The notes under the pieces were generated by a model. It searched no databases. It saw only the letters and a list, made by a program, of their open reading frames with translations, and had not been told where the DNA came from. DNA of 64,000 bases, taken from the NCBI RefSeq assembly GCF_902459465.1, contig NC_047062.1:29940673-30004672 (forward strand), in the 5' to 3' direction. Both the position numbers and the translations under genes were made by a program. Positions 31,690 to 41,707 of the stretch are shown here, piece after piece. The stretch is from Asterias rubens. Its lineage: Eukaryota; Echinodermata; Asteroidea; Forcipulatida; Asteriidae. The number at the start of each line of letters is the position of its first letter. Within the stretch, counting starts at the first letter, position 1.

Positions 31690-34600
31690 ATGGCGCTGCG
31701 TTCACTCTTTGTGTTAATGGCAACCTTCATCGCCTGCAATGCCAACTTGAAAGGTAAGTATTACCAGTTTATATTGTGACTCTTCTTTGCAAAGAAAAAA
31801 ATTACTAGCCTGGGAACTCCAGGTTAGAGTGCCAACACTCTAACTGATCTATCTAGCCCAGAGATTATAGAGTGCCAAAGGCGCAAGACGGCCAGGTTGA
31901 AGCTTTTTCTATTGTTGGAATATGGAAACACACATGGGCGCCTTTTCAGCAAGCGAATGTTTTGTTACAACATCAATAGCAATGGTTATTATCGAGCACT
32001 GATCTGTTCTTGTATCAAAAGAGTTGCTTGCTGAAATGGTGCATTTTGCATTAGCCTGCTTTGCGTTTGGCACTTTTTAGTATTGGATCTAACCCTAATA
32101 CATGTATTGCCAATCCCCCTATTGAGTCAATGTCTTTTTTGGGGGGTTGAATGGTTTCCGACGAGCACACAATAAGACTACCAACATTTTAAGGCTAGCT
32201 CAGTTATAGTGGAGAGACAGTACGAGTATCCGGAGTTAACGGGTTCAAATCTCATTCTAGTGAAGACAAACAAATTAAAAATTTCCACAGCCAGCTTCTT
32301 TTGTCATTCATTTGAATATGTATTTTCCCAAAATAGCTTTTTGAGGGCTTGACCGTGTGAGTATGGAGTTTGAGCTACCACCACTGACTTACTTTTCCTT
32401 TAATAATCTTATTTGATTTCTTGTTCAGATTGTGGGAAAACACCGATTCCACCCAACGAATCACGTGTTGTGGGAGGATACGAAGCCACACCCAACTCCT
32501 GGCCATGGCAAGTTAGTCTGCGAGCCTTGAAACCAGATGGAACTTATATGCATATTTGTGGTGGATCACTACTTCATTTTCAGTGGGTTATAACAGCAGC
32601 TCACTGTGTAGAGGGGTAAGTGTGAAGAAATAACTCAACATTCCACTAGGCTTTTTGTGTAAGACCCTCTTGTGTTTCCAACAAGTGGTTAGACTGCAGG
32701 ACTTGCAATCCCAAGGTTGTGAGTTTGAATCCCCCCAGCTATCTGCTGATTTCACAACGACTAGATTAAATATTGTCGTTTAGTTACTGAATCACAATTT
32801 CTTGATTTGTGCAATTCATAATCGTAGACGTTAAACCAATGTTTGTGAGAGAGAGATCGTCTGTTGCCAGCTTGGTGTTTATATCCCTTTATGGGAGTTT
32901 GCCGAGTTCCCTTGATGGGAAGATCATTCAAACAAACAAACAAACAAACAGACTGGTCCTCTGTTTACTAGTTACTACAGGGTTTGGGGAAATGTTCATA
33001 TTCATTTTGGGTTCTTTGGGTTTTGTAAAGATCTCTGAAGTTGAAGCCTCTTTAGCATTTGGGTGGATTTCTATCATTTTTTTTAGAAAATAAGCTAGAA
33101 ATGCAAATTTCTTCCAACTTTGGTTTGGGTGAAAGAAACTTCCTTAGAAAGAAAAGGTTTAGAACTTGCAAAGTAAAATATAATTATTTTTGGTTTTACT
33201 CTTACATCAATGTGGGTAAGCACTGTATACTTTGTACTTTTCCAATTTCTGTGAAAACAAATTACAGGCATAATACTCCTGTAGGATTCGAACCCATGAC
33301 CTTTGCAATTCTAGAGCAATTAAGACAGTATACCTGGTCAATGGCTACTCTGTTGGCTACTCTGTTAAAAGACAATGTTTTATTCTGGTCAGATTGAAGC
33401 TTTGCAGTTTTCCAATCATCAGTTTTTTCATTTAATGGGTGTTTTGTTTTCAGGAAGGAGTCTGCTGATAATTGGGAAGTTTGGATCGGTGCTCATGACA
33501 ACAGAGTTTTAGGAGATGATGTGGTAGTGTCCAAAGTTTCAAAAATTTTCAAAAATCCATTGTGGGATTCAAGCAGCCTTAAGAATGATCTTGCACTGGT
33601 GAAGTTATCAGATTACATTGGCTTAACGGACAAGATTAGCACTGTATGCCTGCCATCGAAAACTCACACAGCAGGGAACGGGTTCGTCACAGGCTGGGGA
33701 GAAATGCAGACTGATGGAACACCAGGTGAGGTTTTTGTGATTTTCATTCATAGCATCATCCTCCATGCCATGGTAACAGGCTGACGCAATCCGGTACCAA
33801 ACTAGTCGTAAGTTTTTACTTTCTCCTAGGAGTGACTAGTCCTCAGGACCATCTTTGTGAAATCGACCCCAGGTTTTAGAAAAGCCCCTCCCCTCATCAT
33901 AGCCTTCTTGACTTGTGTTGTATTGACATGAGCAATGATAGGCATGCAACTTATCATTGGATCTGCTGATTTCCTTTTTTTTTAATCTCAGTTTTACCAT
34001 TCAAAATTGAAATACACTTCAAAATCCTTTTAATGATTTTTAAAAAACTTTGTAATTTCCTCTTTTTTCCGGTGAAGTTACAGTTGCATGCCCGAATAAG
34101 CTGCACATGTTAGGACTGGTTGGCATGCATCCAAACTGATTTATTTGTATATATATGATTTCACTACTAGGAAACTACCCTGATAAGCTCCATCAAGTTA
34201 TGACACCAATTATGGACCATGCAACTTGCGTAAATGTTATGAAGCCGTACAACGTGGATGACTCCATGATTTGTGCTGGATTCCCAGATGGAGAAAAGGG
34301 AGCATGCTCAGTAAGTAAACATGCAAAACATAACACTCTGCTCAAGCACAAAGATAAGCAAAACACAAACCAGTTTTGATCTAAATTGGTTTTATCCGCC
34401 ATTACACTGATTGGTATCAAGCCATAGAATTATATATAAGAACTAGAGGGCGCACTGGTGATGCTTCGTGCACAAACGCGACGGGACCGCAAGGAGACAC
34501 GGGCGCGCCATTCTGTACGCGCGTTGAATATGAAACACACGTTGGAGTTTGTGTTTATTGAACGCTACGCGATGCTGTTTTTTCAACTTACAAAATGGCC

Positions 34601-35815
34601 GCACAAACACATGCTAAGCAATGCCTGTTTTTTCAACTTAGAAAATGGCCGCCTGTGCGCATGCCAAGTTGGGTATATAGGCCAGTGTGCCCTTTAGTTC
34701 TTATATATTTATACTCTATGGTATCAAGCACTTTATATCTCAGTACTTTCCCGTGTTCTGTGGAAAAAAATCCACAGGAAAATCTTGTGGGACTTGAGCT
34801 CACGACCATTGCACTGCTAGAACAGATGCCTTGCTGGACCACCGAGCTCGCTCAATAATTAGATGCGGTTGGAATCCTATGTGTGTTTGAATCCAATGTT
34901 TTCGCAGTTGGTACCGCAATGACTTGCAGGCATATTGGCCTTGCTACAGCAGATGTCTTACCACAAGATCAAGGAGCCAGCCCGAGGGCTAGAGGTAGGT
35001 CAGAATCCTTAGTAGTGGCCATGGCCCGAGTGGTTAAGAGCATCGAATTCAAGTTCTGGTGCTGATTCACCGGAGCGTGGGTTCAAATCCCGGTCATGAC
35101 ACTTGTGTCCTTGAGCAAGATACTTTACTATAATTGCTTCTCTTCACCCAGGGGTATAAATGGGTACCTGCGAGGGTAGAGGTTGATATTGGTTATGAAA
35201 AATCCACAAGCGCCTTACAGGCAGCTCAGGGCTGTATACTCCCAAGGGAGCTGAGAAACATTACAGGGATGTTATTGGCCCCATGACCAGGGCACTAATG
35301 TAAAGAGCATTGATACGGTTATTGTGAAATGCGCTATATAAGTTATTATTATTATTATTAGTAGCGGTACCGCAACAATTTGCTTCTGTCAGTGATAAAT
35401 AACATAATTTGATTTTACCAACACCGATGTGTACCAAGCACTTTATACACTTTCCCGAGTTCTGTGAAAACAAAATCCATACACATTGGTGCAAGAGTAA
35501 AACCAAATGATTTATTCCCCGATCATCCGTTAAAAAAGTTTTGATATATAAATAGTCATGTCATGTGTAGGCCTACTGTTTGAAAAGAAGATTGTTTTTG
35601 TTCAACTGTGTCTGACAAACTTAACCCGTTTCTTGCCTTTCTGTTAACAGGGAGACAGCGGCGGTCCATTCGTCGTTAAAACAGGAGGAAGATGGGAGCT
35701 TGCTGGGATTGTCAGCTGGGGTAAGATTCCTTGTGCACAGTTGGGCACTCCTTCAGTATATGCTGATCCCAAGAAGTTTGAAACTTGGATCTATACGACC
35801 ATCAGCAAGAATTAA
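31690..35815 (+). CDS. Elastase/chymotrypsin-like serine protease, copy 4
   Basis: Exons 31690-31753, 32429-32615, 33454-33725, 34171-34310 and 35651-35815 (275 aa). The most diverged paralogue. Signal [18 protein letters not shown], propeptide N-L-K-D-C-G-K, activation ESR|VVGG. Triad: His in TAAHC, Asp in NDLALVKL, Ser in GDSGGP. It lacks Cys136 and Cys201 like its relatives (GFVTGWG and PFVVK). The 189/190/192 positions are again Gly/Ala/Ser. After SWG (214-216) it has Lys where copies 1-3 have Leu ([14 protein letters not shown]), at the rim of the S1-S3 subsites, so its substrate preference may differ. Introns hold SINE-A, SINE-B and a GC-rich insert. Very probably an intact secreted digestive protease. 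Confidence 0.95.
33178..33335 (-). repeat. tRNA-derived SINE family A, intron 2 of copy 4
   Basis: 'ggttttactcttacatcaatg', 'ctgtgaaaacaaattacagg' and the reversed B-box GGATTCGAACCC. Confidence 0.7.
34441..34700. other. GC-rich insert with CTCF-like motif and 50-bp direct repeat, intron 4 of copy 4
   Basis: ACTAGAGGGCGCACTGG at 34442-34458 resembles the CTCF core. Two near-identical segments follow (34574-34620 and 34625-34668), each with TTTTTTCAACTTA then AAAATGGCCGC. CpG-rich compared with its surroundings. No coding role is evident. Confidence 0.45.
34705..34895 (-). repeat. Diverged SINE family A, intron 4 of copy 4
   Basis: 'gtatcaagcactttatatctc', 'gtggaaaaaaatccacagg' and a head reversed at 'ttgctggaccaccgagctcgc'. 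Confidence 0.65.
35015..35365 (+). repeat. tRNA-Leu-derived SINE family B, full copy, intron 4 of copy 4
   Basis: Head with A-box GGCCCGAGTGGTTAAG, loop TTCAAGT, B-box GGGTTCAAATCCC. Body 'tataaatgggtacctgcgag' to 'gctgtatactcc'. It ends in (ATT)n at about 35345-35362. It sits in the same intron as the SINE-B of copies 1-3 but keeps a complete head. Confidence 0.85.
35395..35515 (-). repeat. SINE family A, tail part only
   Basis: 'gattttaccaacaccgatgtg' and 'actttcccgagttctgtgaa'. The head is missing. Confidence 0.6.
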
Positions 35816-35821
35816 AATAAA
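35816..35821 (+). terminator. Poly(A) signal abutting the stop codon, copy 4
   Basis: TAA|AATAAA, the same arrangement as in the other three copies. Confidence 0.75.
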
Positions 35822-36781
35822 CAACGTGAGAATATGCATCAATTGACCCAAATTATCTAACACCCGTTTCAAACAGGCGCTCCAGAGTCGCGCCGAACCA
35901 AATAGATTAGGAGCGACTCTAGGTCGACCTAAATAAATGTTGGTTTCAAATAACATTTACATTGGCTGTCAACATTTCGTCTTCAAGCGCGTCCACTGAG
36001 TAGCTCCTAATTGTTTCAGATGGGAATTTGTCATGTACTTATTTCAGAACTTGGTTCGGCGTGATTCTGAAGCGTCTGTCTGAAATGGGTGTAATGTCCT
36101 CAAGTCGCTTATTTAATGCACCCTGACATGGTTTTGTTGTTGATGTTTTGAAACAGTTTTTCTTCTTGTAAAAGTGTCTGGAAAAAAATACTATGAAACA
36201 GAGAAATTTAGCTTCCATATTTAAAATTTGAATTCATACCATGATCTATACTTTGACCTTTTGAGTTTTGAGTTGAAGTACGTCTGATTTTGTAGCCGTT
36301 TACAGCCGCCATGGGCATTTTTTTCTTTCATGGGCAGTTTCCAGTTGATATGGTCTTTGAAGGGTTATGCTGAGCGATTATGCTCCTCTATTATCTGATT
36401 ATATCTAAACTCATTTCGAAAATGTGTGTTGTATTCGATTTTATAATCAATTGAGTCTCGTTTACTGTTCATGAATACCTTTAATAAAACACTAACAGTT
36501 CATTTATCTTGTCTCAAAGTTTGTTTCCTTCAAATGTGCAGAGTCAGTTGCATAACCAGTTGCATTTAGAGCCCCAACAAGCCCCCCCCCCCCACCACCA
36601 CCCCACCTCACCTCAACAAATGCGAATTAAGACAAAATACACCCATTTAAAAATAAAGGGGTTTTGTTCTGTTTTAGAGACTGGTAATTGCACTTCTAGT
36701 TTAATCACCAGAACAAAGTTGACTGCTTCAATTATTTGGCACTGTAGATGTATGTTTTTCTATTCCTAGCCATAACTGGTA
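35822..36781. other. 3' flank of copy 4, nothing recognised
   Basis: No gene. A C-run with (ACC)n lies at 36583-36603. Confidence 0.45.
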
Positions 36782-37005
36782 ATGGACCCTTCCCATGAAA
36801 TTTGCTAATCACATTCACGCATCCGTACAGACCCTGTTGGTTGGCAAACGCCATAGAGTTGTGCACTAAGCAGGCGCGCAATCGCGTCTGCGTCACGCAT
36901 CCATTAGCCGTGTACAAAACAGCGCGATGTTCCCTCATATTGCCAACCAAAACGTTAGTGCGCATGCGCTATGTGCAATTTACATATTTCATGGGAAGGG
37001 TCTAT
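36782..37005. repeat. Palindromic MITE family M3
   Basis: Ends AATGGACCCTTCCCATGAAA and TTTCATGGGAAGGGTCTATT. Opposite inner orientation to 28283-28510. Confidence 0.75.
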
Positions 37006-39404
37006 TGTCAAAGACCAGTACGTTCACTTGGTTTATTCCATGTACATAACATAACAAGCCTGTGAAAATTTGGACTCAATTGCATGGTCATTGATGTTGC
37101 AAGAATATGATGAAAGAAAAAAACCCTTGTTGTACAAAATAGTGTACTTTCAGATAGGAATAAAAGGCTTCTGGCCAGAAGTCTTGTATTATTTTAATGA
37201 GAAACAAATTACCTCTTTCTCAAAAACTATGTTACTTCAGAGATGACAAGCTCTCGTGGCTCGTTACCAAGTAAGGTTTTATGCTAATATATATTTTGGG
37301 TAATTACCACGTGTACAGTGCCTTTAAGAACAGCAATATTTTCTGCTTAAGCAGCTCTATGAAATTGGCATGTGTGGTTGGCACAACTAAACTATTTAGT
37401 TTTGGTCATGTGTATAAAATTCCTGCACTTTTCTAAGTGCTACTTACTTGAGTCTTGCCCAACTACAATTATATGAAATATTATTAGAGCTGCTTTAGCT
37501 GAAAATATTGCTGAGCAGTTTTCTGTTGAGCATAAATGAGCAGGATACCATGCCAGTTACAAATTGTTCACATAGCATGGTAGTTAGACTAGTAACCATA
37601 TTTTGGTAAGCATAATTATGTTGTGCTTAGATACTTTTTGTGCTTAAGCAGCTCTATGAAATTGGGCACGTTTTAAAATCCAAATAATAGAAATCACAGT
37701 AAAAGCTTTTGCAACAAATTGTTTGCTAGTAACACTTTTTACTATTAAATGTTTTCTGGCCCAATTGATTAGGTGCACCAGTTCTGTCATCAAGTTAAGT
37801 ATTCCCTTCTAGAAACTACATGTGGTATTAGGTTTTGGTTTTAAATCATGGTTTTTTTATTTCGTCAATAAAAGTAAGATCTGCTATGTAGCACATCTTG
37901 AAACTTTTCTGGATTTATCAAGAAAATACCAAAATACTTATTGACTGAGAGATTAGGGTTTTGTCAGCCAGTCGCAAATAAGACAAAACTTGTGAACTTG
38001 TTTTTTTTATTTTTATGTCTGTCTTTTCTTTAATATGAAATAATAATTTGTTTTTAAGATCTTTGTCCACTATGCAAATAATACCTCTTAAAGGCACCGA
38101 CACCGTGCGTAGTATTTGAGCGAGAAATTACCTCTTTCTCAAAAAATATGTTACTTCAGAGGGAGCCGGTTTCTAACAGCATTGTATACTATCAACAGCT
38201 CTCCAATGCTCGTAACAGTTATGTTGAGTAATTACCATGAGTGCCAGTGCCTTTAAGTCCAAAAGATTAAATGCAAATAATAATGGCTACTTTTAACCTA
38301 TAATTTATAGTGAGTTACATGTTTACTGTAAAGTTTTGTGAAGCTTTAAGGTTGTGGAGTAAAATAAGTGCACCTTGCAAGAAATCTAATTTTAAGATAA
38401 GTTCTTTTCTCCTGGTAACAAAAGTCTATACCAGACCAACTATCTTTCTGAAATCTTAAGGCAACTCTTTTGAGAAGTATGCCACCCCGAGAAACAGTTT
38501 ATTTTCTCCAAGTTTGTGAGTTAAAAACTACACACATTGTGTGCTTGCTTGCAAATGGTACACTTACTTTTTACAAGAAAATTTAACTTAAATGTAAGAT
38601 TACATCTGACGAGTTGTCTGACATTATTTAACATGTTTACAATTTTACAAATGAAATCAACAAGCTTGTTGCTCATTTATCATTCCTTCTTATATGGAAT
38701 GCCTTGAAGACCTTGATGTTTCAATACGATTAGTTTTTCTATCAAACTCTAAAGCTTTCAATATTGTAATGAAAGATATTTGCTACACACGTAGTTTTAG
38801 GATATCAGCTTTTTCATGCTGTGAAATGGAAACATTGAGTTGTCCTAAGATGTATAGCAGGACACAAAAAAGGAAGAAAAAACTTCTATTTATGCTTAAC
38901 TATGTAACTCATTGCAATCTTGCTTCTGCATCTGTCCTGCGCCAGGAGTGTCTTTTAGACAGACATGGCACATTATAAATTGCCACTATTATTATATTTG
39001 TTGTTATTATTTATAATTATTAAATGAACTAGGGGCGTTTAATTTGCCCTTATCATCAAAATATGGTGATCCATCAATGATGACTCAATTAATACAACAA
39101 TTAATTTTCAAATCACCTTTGCCAAAGCTAAACCCTCACAAAATTGGATCTGCTTTACCTGAACTTAATTTTAAAACTTTATTTTAGGTCAGGAGAGGTG
39201 TTCGGCACATTCCAGCTCTTTTACTTATCATCATACGATGGGAAATAATTACGTTCCTAGATTATGGTTTAAATTGAGAAGGAATGTCAATGGTTTGTAC
39301 TAAAAAGCCTTTTAATTATTTGAAATTGTATTTTTGTACAGGTAAAGGGGTTTTGTTAATCAAAAACATGTTTCCTATCTTTTAAATCTGTTATTAATCT
39401 GTAG
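37006..39404. other. Long intronic stretch with repeat pieces
   Basis: M0 MITE part to 37328. Repeat family D (several 'gcttaagcagctctatgaaattggg'-type pieces) at 37330-37670. M0 part at 38091-38258. The remainder, including the open frame at 38694-38978, shows nothing I can support. Confidence 0.5.
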
Positions 39405-39755
39405 GGACGAACCTCTCATTTCGGGTTAGGCTGGTGCCGGCATTTCATCCCCAAAAATGTTGTGGCATGTGACGAGATATTCTGTTGGTATGAGTGCTGC
39501 AAAAACAGACCACCCTTTGATGTTAGTGTAAAACAACCACAGGTATTTTACCTTTCTCTTGCGTAACCCTCACACATCTAAACTAGTGATATGTAGACAG
39601 TGGGCTGACTATACATGGTGCAGGACTTGGAAATCTTCTGTGTGACAGGTAGACACCATCTACATATTAAGACAAACAAATGTTTATTTTTAAGGTATAA
39701 TAAGAATTTGACTTTAATGTATTTTTAGTTCTTCATGTACTCAATGAAAAGATAA
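39405..39755 (+). CDS. Last two exons of unrecognised host gene H
   Basis: Exon 39405-39542 (138 nt, phase 0 at both ends) lies between TTAATCTGTAG and CAG|GTATTT. It is open in only one frame: G-R-T-S-H-F-G-L-G-W-C-R-H-F, later CDEIFCWYECC. It is rich in Cys and Trp and resembles a folded domain. Exon 39729-39755 follows ATTTTTAG and reads FFMYSMKR then TAA. Both continue in frame from 5221-5304 (or its copy). No family is recognised and no partner is suggested by the context. If the model is right, the intron before 39405 is about 34 kb (25 kb from the duplicate exon) and contains the whole protease array. The alternative is an independent small gene or a decayed gene. Confidence 0.5.
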
Positions 39756-40637
39756 AGATGATGGAGATCGAACAATGAGATGTAAACATTTGAAACAAAA
39801 ACCCTTATGTTGAGGTATGTGTAATTTTCTTTGTTTAAATGTATCCCAAAATTTTCTCAGAAAGTAAATTGAAATTATTCACTTCCCCCCCCCCCCCACA
39901 AAAAAAAAAAAGTTGTTAAGCTTAGCCCCATTGCGTATTGACCTATCGCGACCCAATGCGCAACCGAAAGTCCCAAAATACAAAGTACGACATATATGTA
40001 AGCATCTGCTTGGCGCGCACGGCAGAGTTGTGCAGAATGGCATTGGAGAGGCTCTCGTGTTCTTGCTCACATGTGCACCTTGGGCGGAGCCTAATGGATT
40101 TAGTCGTTTGATTGAACTACCAAGACAAAGTAATGGGATAGATTTCTGATTGATCCATCAGCTTTGGTAATGTTCAGAATAATTTCCGCAAAGGGGAGAG
40201 AAGTTCATTTACCTGATTCAATGTAAATGGTTAGGAAGCTCATCCACTGCAGGTCTCTGACATCTACTTGGTTGATGAGTAGATCTCTGTGGAGATGACA
40301 ACCCTCGCTGTATCATGCAAACAAATAACAACAGTTATTCCCTTTAATCAAAATATTTTGATACCTCACCATGCAATGCCTCAAATCCCAAATCCCGTTT
40401 AGCTTTTAAAACACAATAGTTTGAGGTGTATAACCTGACTTGGTAGGCCTGAGTTTACCACCTTACACCGACAATCCAGATTTAAAACTGTACACAGCAA
40501 TTTCTTTAAATTCAAGTTACAAGTCGTCGTTTTAAAAAAGGTATTGCTGGTGACCAGTTTTTCTGTGCTTAGCTAGTTTTTGTATATTCAGGCTGAATAA
40601 AAGTGGAACCAGATAACAAAAAGAGTAACAATTTAAA
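39756..40637. other. Intergenic, no gene seen
   Basis: A poly-C/poly-A run lies at 39886-39913. Reversed pieces of the 301-bp retroposon family lie near 40365-40395. The frame at 39913-40149 is not supported. AATAAA at about 40597 could serve gene H. Confidence 0.4.
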
Positions 40638-41035
40638 GGTGTTAAAGCCATTATACACTTTCAGTACAGAAAAATATTAAAAAATTAACAGATTTACAAA
40701 TAATTTACAGGGTTTACAGAAGGTAATGATGAAAGACTTCTGTTGAAATATTATTCCATGAAATGCTTTGCTTTTTGAGAAAACATTAAAACAATATCAA
40801 TTCTCGTTAGCGAGAATTACGGATTTATTTTAAACACATGTCATGACACGGCGAAACGCGCGAAAACAAGAGTGGGTTTTCCCGTTATTTTCTCCCGACT
40901 TCGATGACCGATTGAGCCTAAATTTTCACAGGTTTGTTATTTTATGTATAAGTTGTGATACACGAAGTGTGGGACTTGGACAATACTGTTTACCGAAAGT
41001 GTATAATGGCATTAAATTTGCATCAGGGATAAAAA
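40638..41035. repeat. MITE family M2 (diverged)
   Basis: Shares 'acagatttacaaataatttacagggtt', the 'ttctcgttagcgagaat' palindrome and 'acacggcgaaacg' with the copy at 59375-59615 in inverse order. Confidence 0.6.
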
Positions 41036-41047
41036 AGATTAACTTTG

Positions 41048-41472
41048 GTTTTTGTACCCAGTCGTAGCACTGTATAGTCAGGTAGACTTCACCTGGGAAA
41101 TTACTGAGTATACAGTGCTAACACACACACCAGTGTATGGGTAAAAAAAATACAATACAAGAGTATAATTGTTTACAGTGTACATGATTGTCTTGCAGCC
41201 TTGTATCATCACACTGTCAAACATCTCTGGGTTCAAATCCCACCCAAGTAACATGCCAGGTAACCGCTGCCAAAACATAGGATTCAAACTGCCTCTACAA
41301 TGTATAGCTACCGGGCAACCTTGGTAGTCTAGTTGGTAAGACACTGCTCTAGAATTGCAAGGGTCGTGGGTTCGAATCCCACCCGAGTAACATGCCTGTG
41401 ATATTTTTTCACAGTACTCGGGTAAGTACTGAGTATACAGTGCTAACACACATCGATGTATGGTTAAAATCA
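41048..41472 (+). repeat. Cluster of SINE family A copies, last one nearly intact
   Basis: Copy 41305-41472 is the best family A copy. Its head reads GCAACCTTGGTAGTCTAG, TTGGTAAGACAC, B-box GGGTTCGAATCCCACC, and the hairpin body GTGATATTTTTTCACAG follows. A tail piece (41048-41140) and a decayed head (41210-41290) precede it. Confidence 0.85.
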
Positions 41473-41539
41473 AAATGGATATTCTTTATACCCGATGCAA
41501 ATTTAACATCTATTATCTCTGGATTTGTTCATAAATTAC

Positions 41540-41648
41540 CTGCTGCAGGAGAAGACACCTTTGAATCTTGATGCTGGGCAGTATGCACATCAGACATATA
41601 TTTTTGGAGAGGTAGACTTCATCTGACAATGGGATGTCTGTAGCTAGC
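41540..41648 (-). pseudogene. Decayed duplicate of gene X exon 2
   Basis: Bounded by a usable 3' site (TTTAAATTTAG) and 5' site (CAG|GTAATT). It matches the 44104-44187 region along its length (MKSTSPK here, MKSTTPK there) but has small indels and stops in every phase that could follow gene X. Either a dead exon or, if spliced, a short terminal exon that ends the protein after about ten residues. Confidence 0.5.
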
Positions 41649-41707
41649 CTAAATTTAAACACAATAAAAAAATAGTTTTGTAAAAGGGTGTGTTTATTGT
41701 TCTTTAC

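Noticed and set aside
36509-37065. Short frames 36509-36769, 36732-36965 and 36802-37065
   Set aside because: Run through a poly-C tract and a palindromic MITE.
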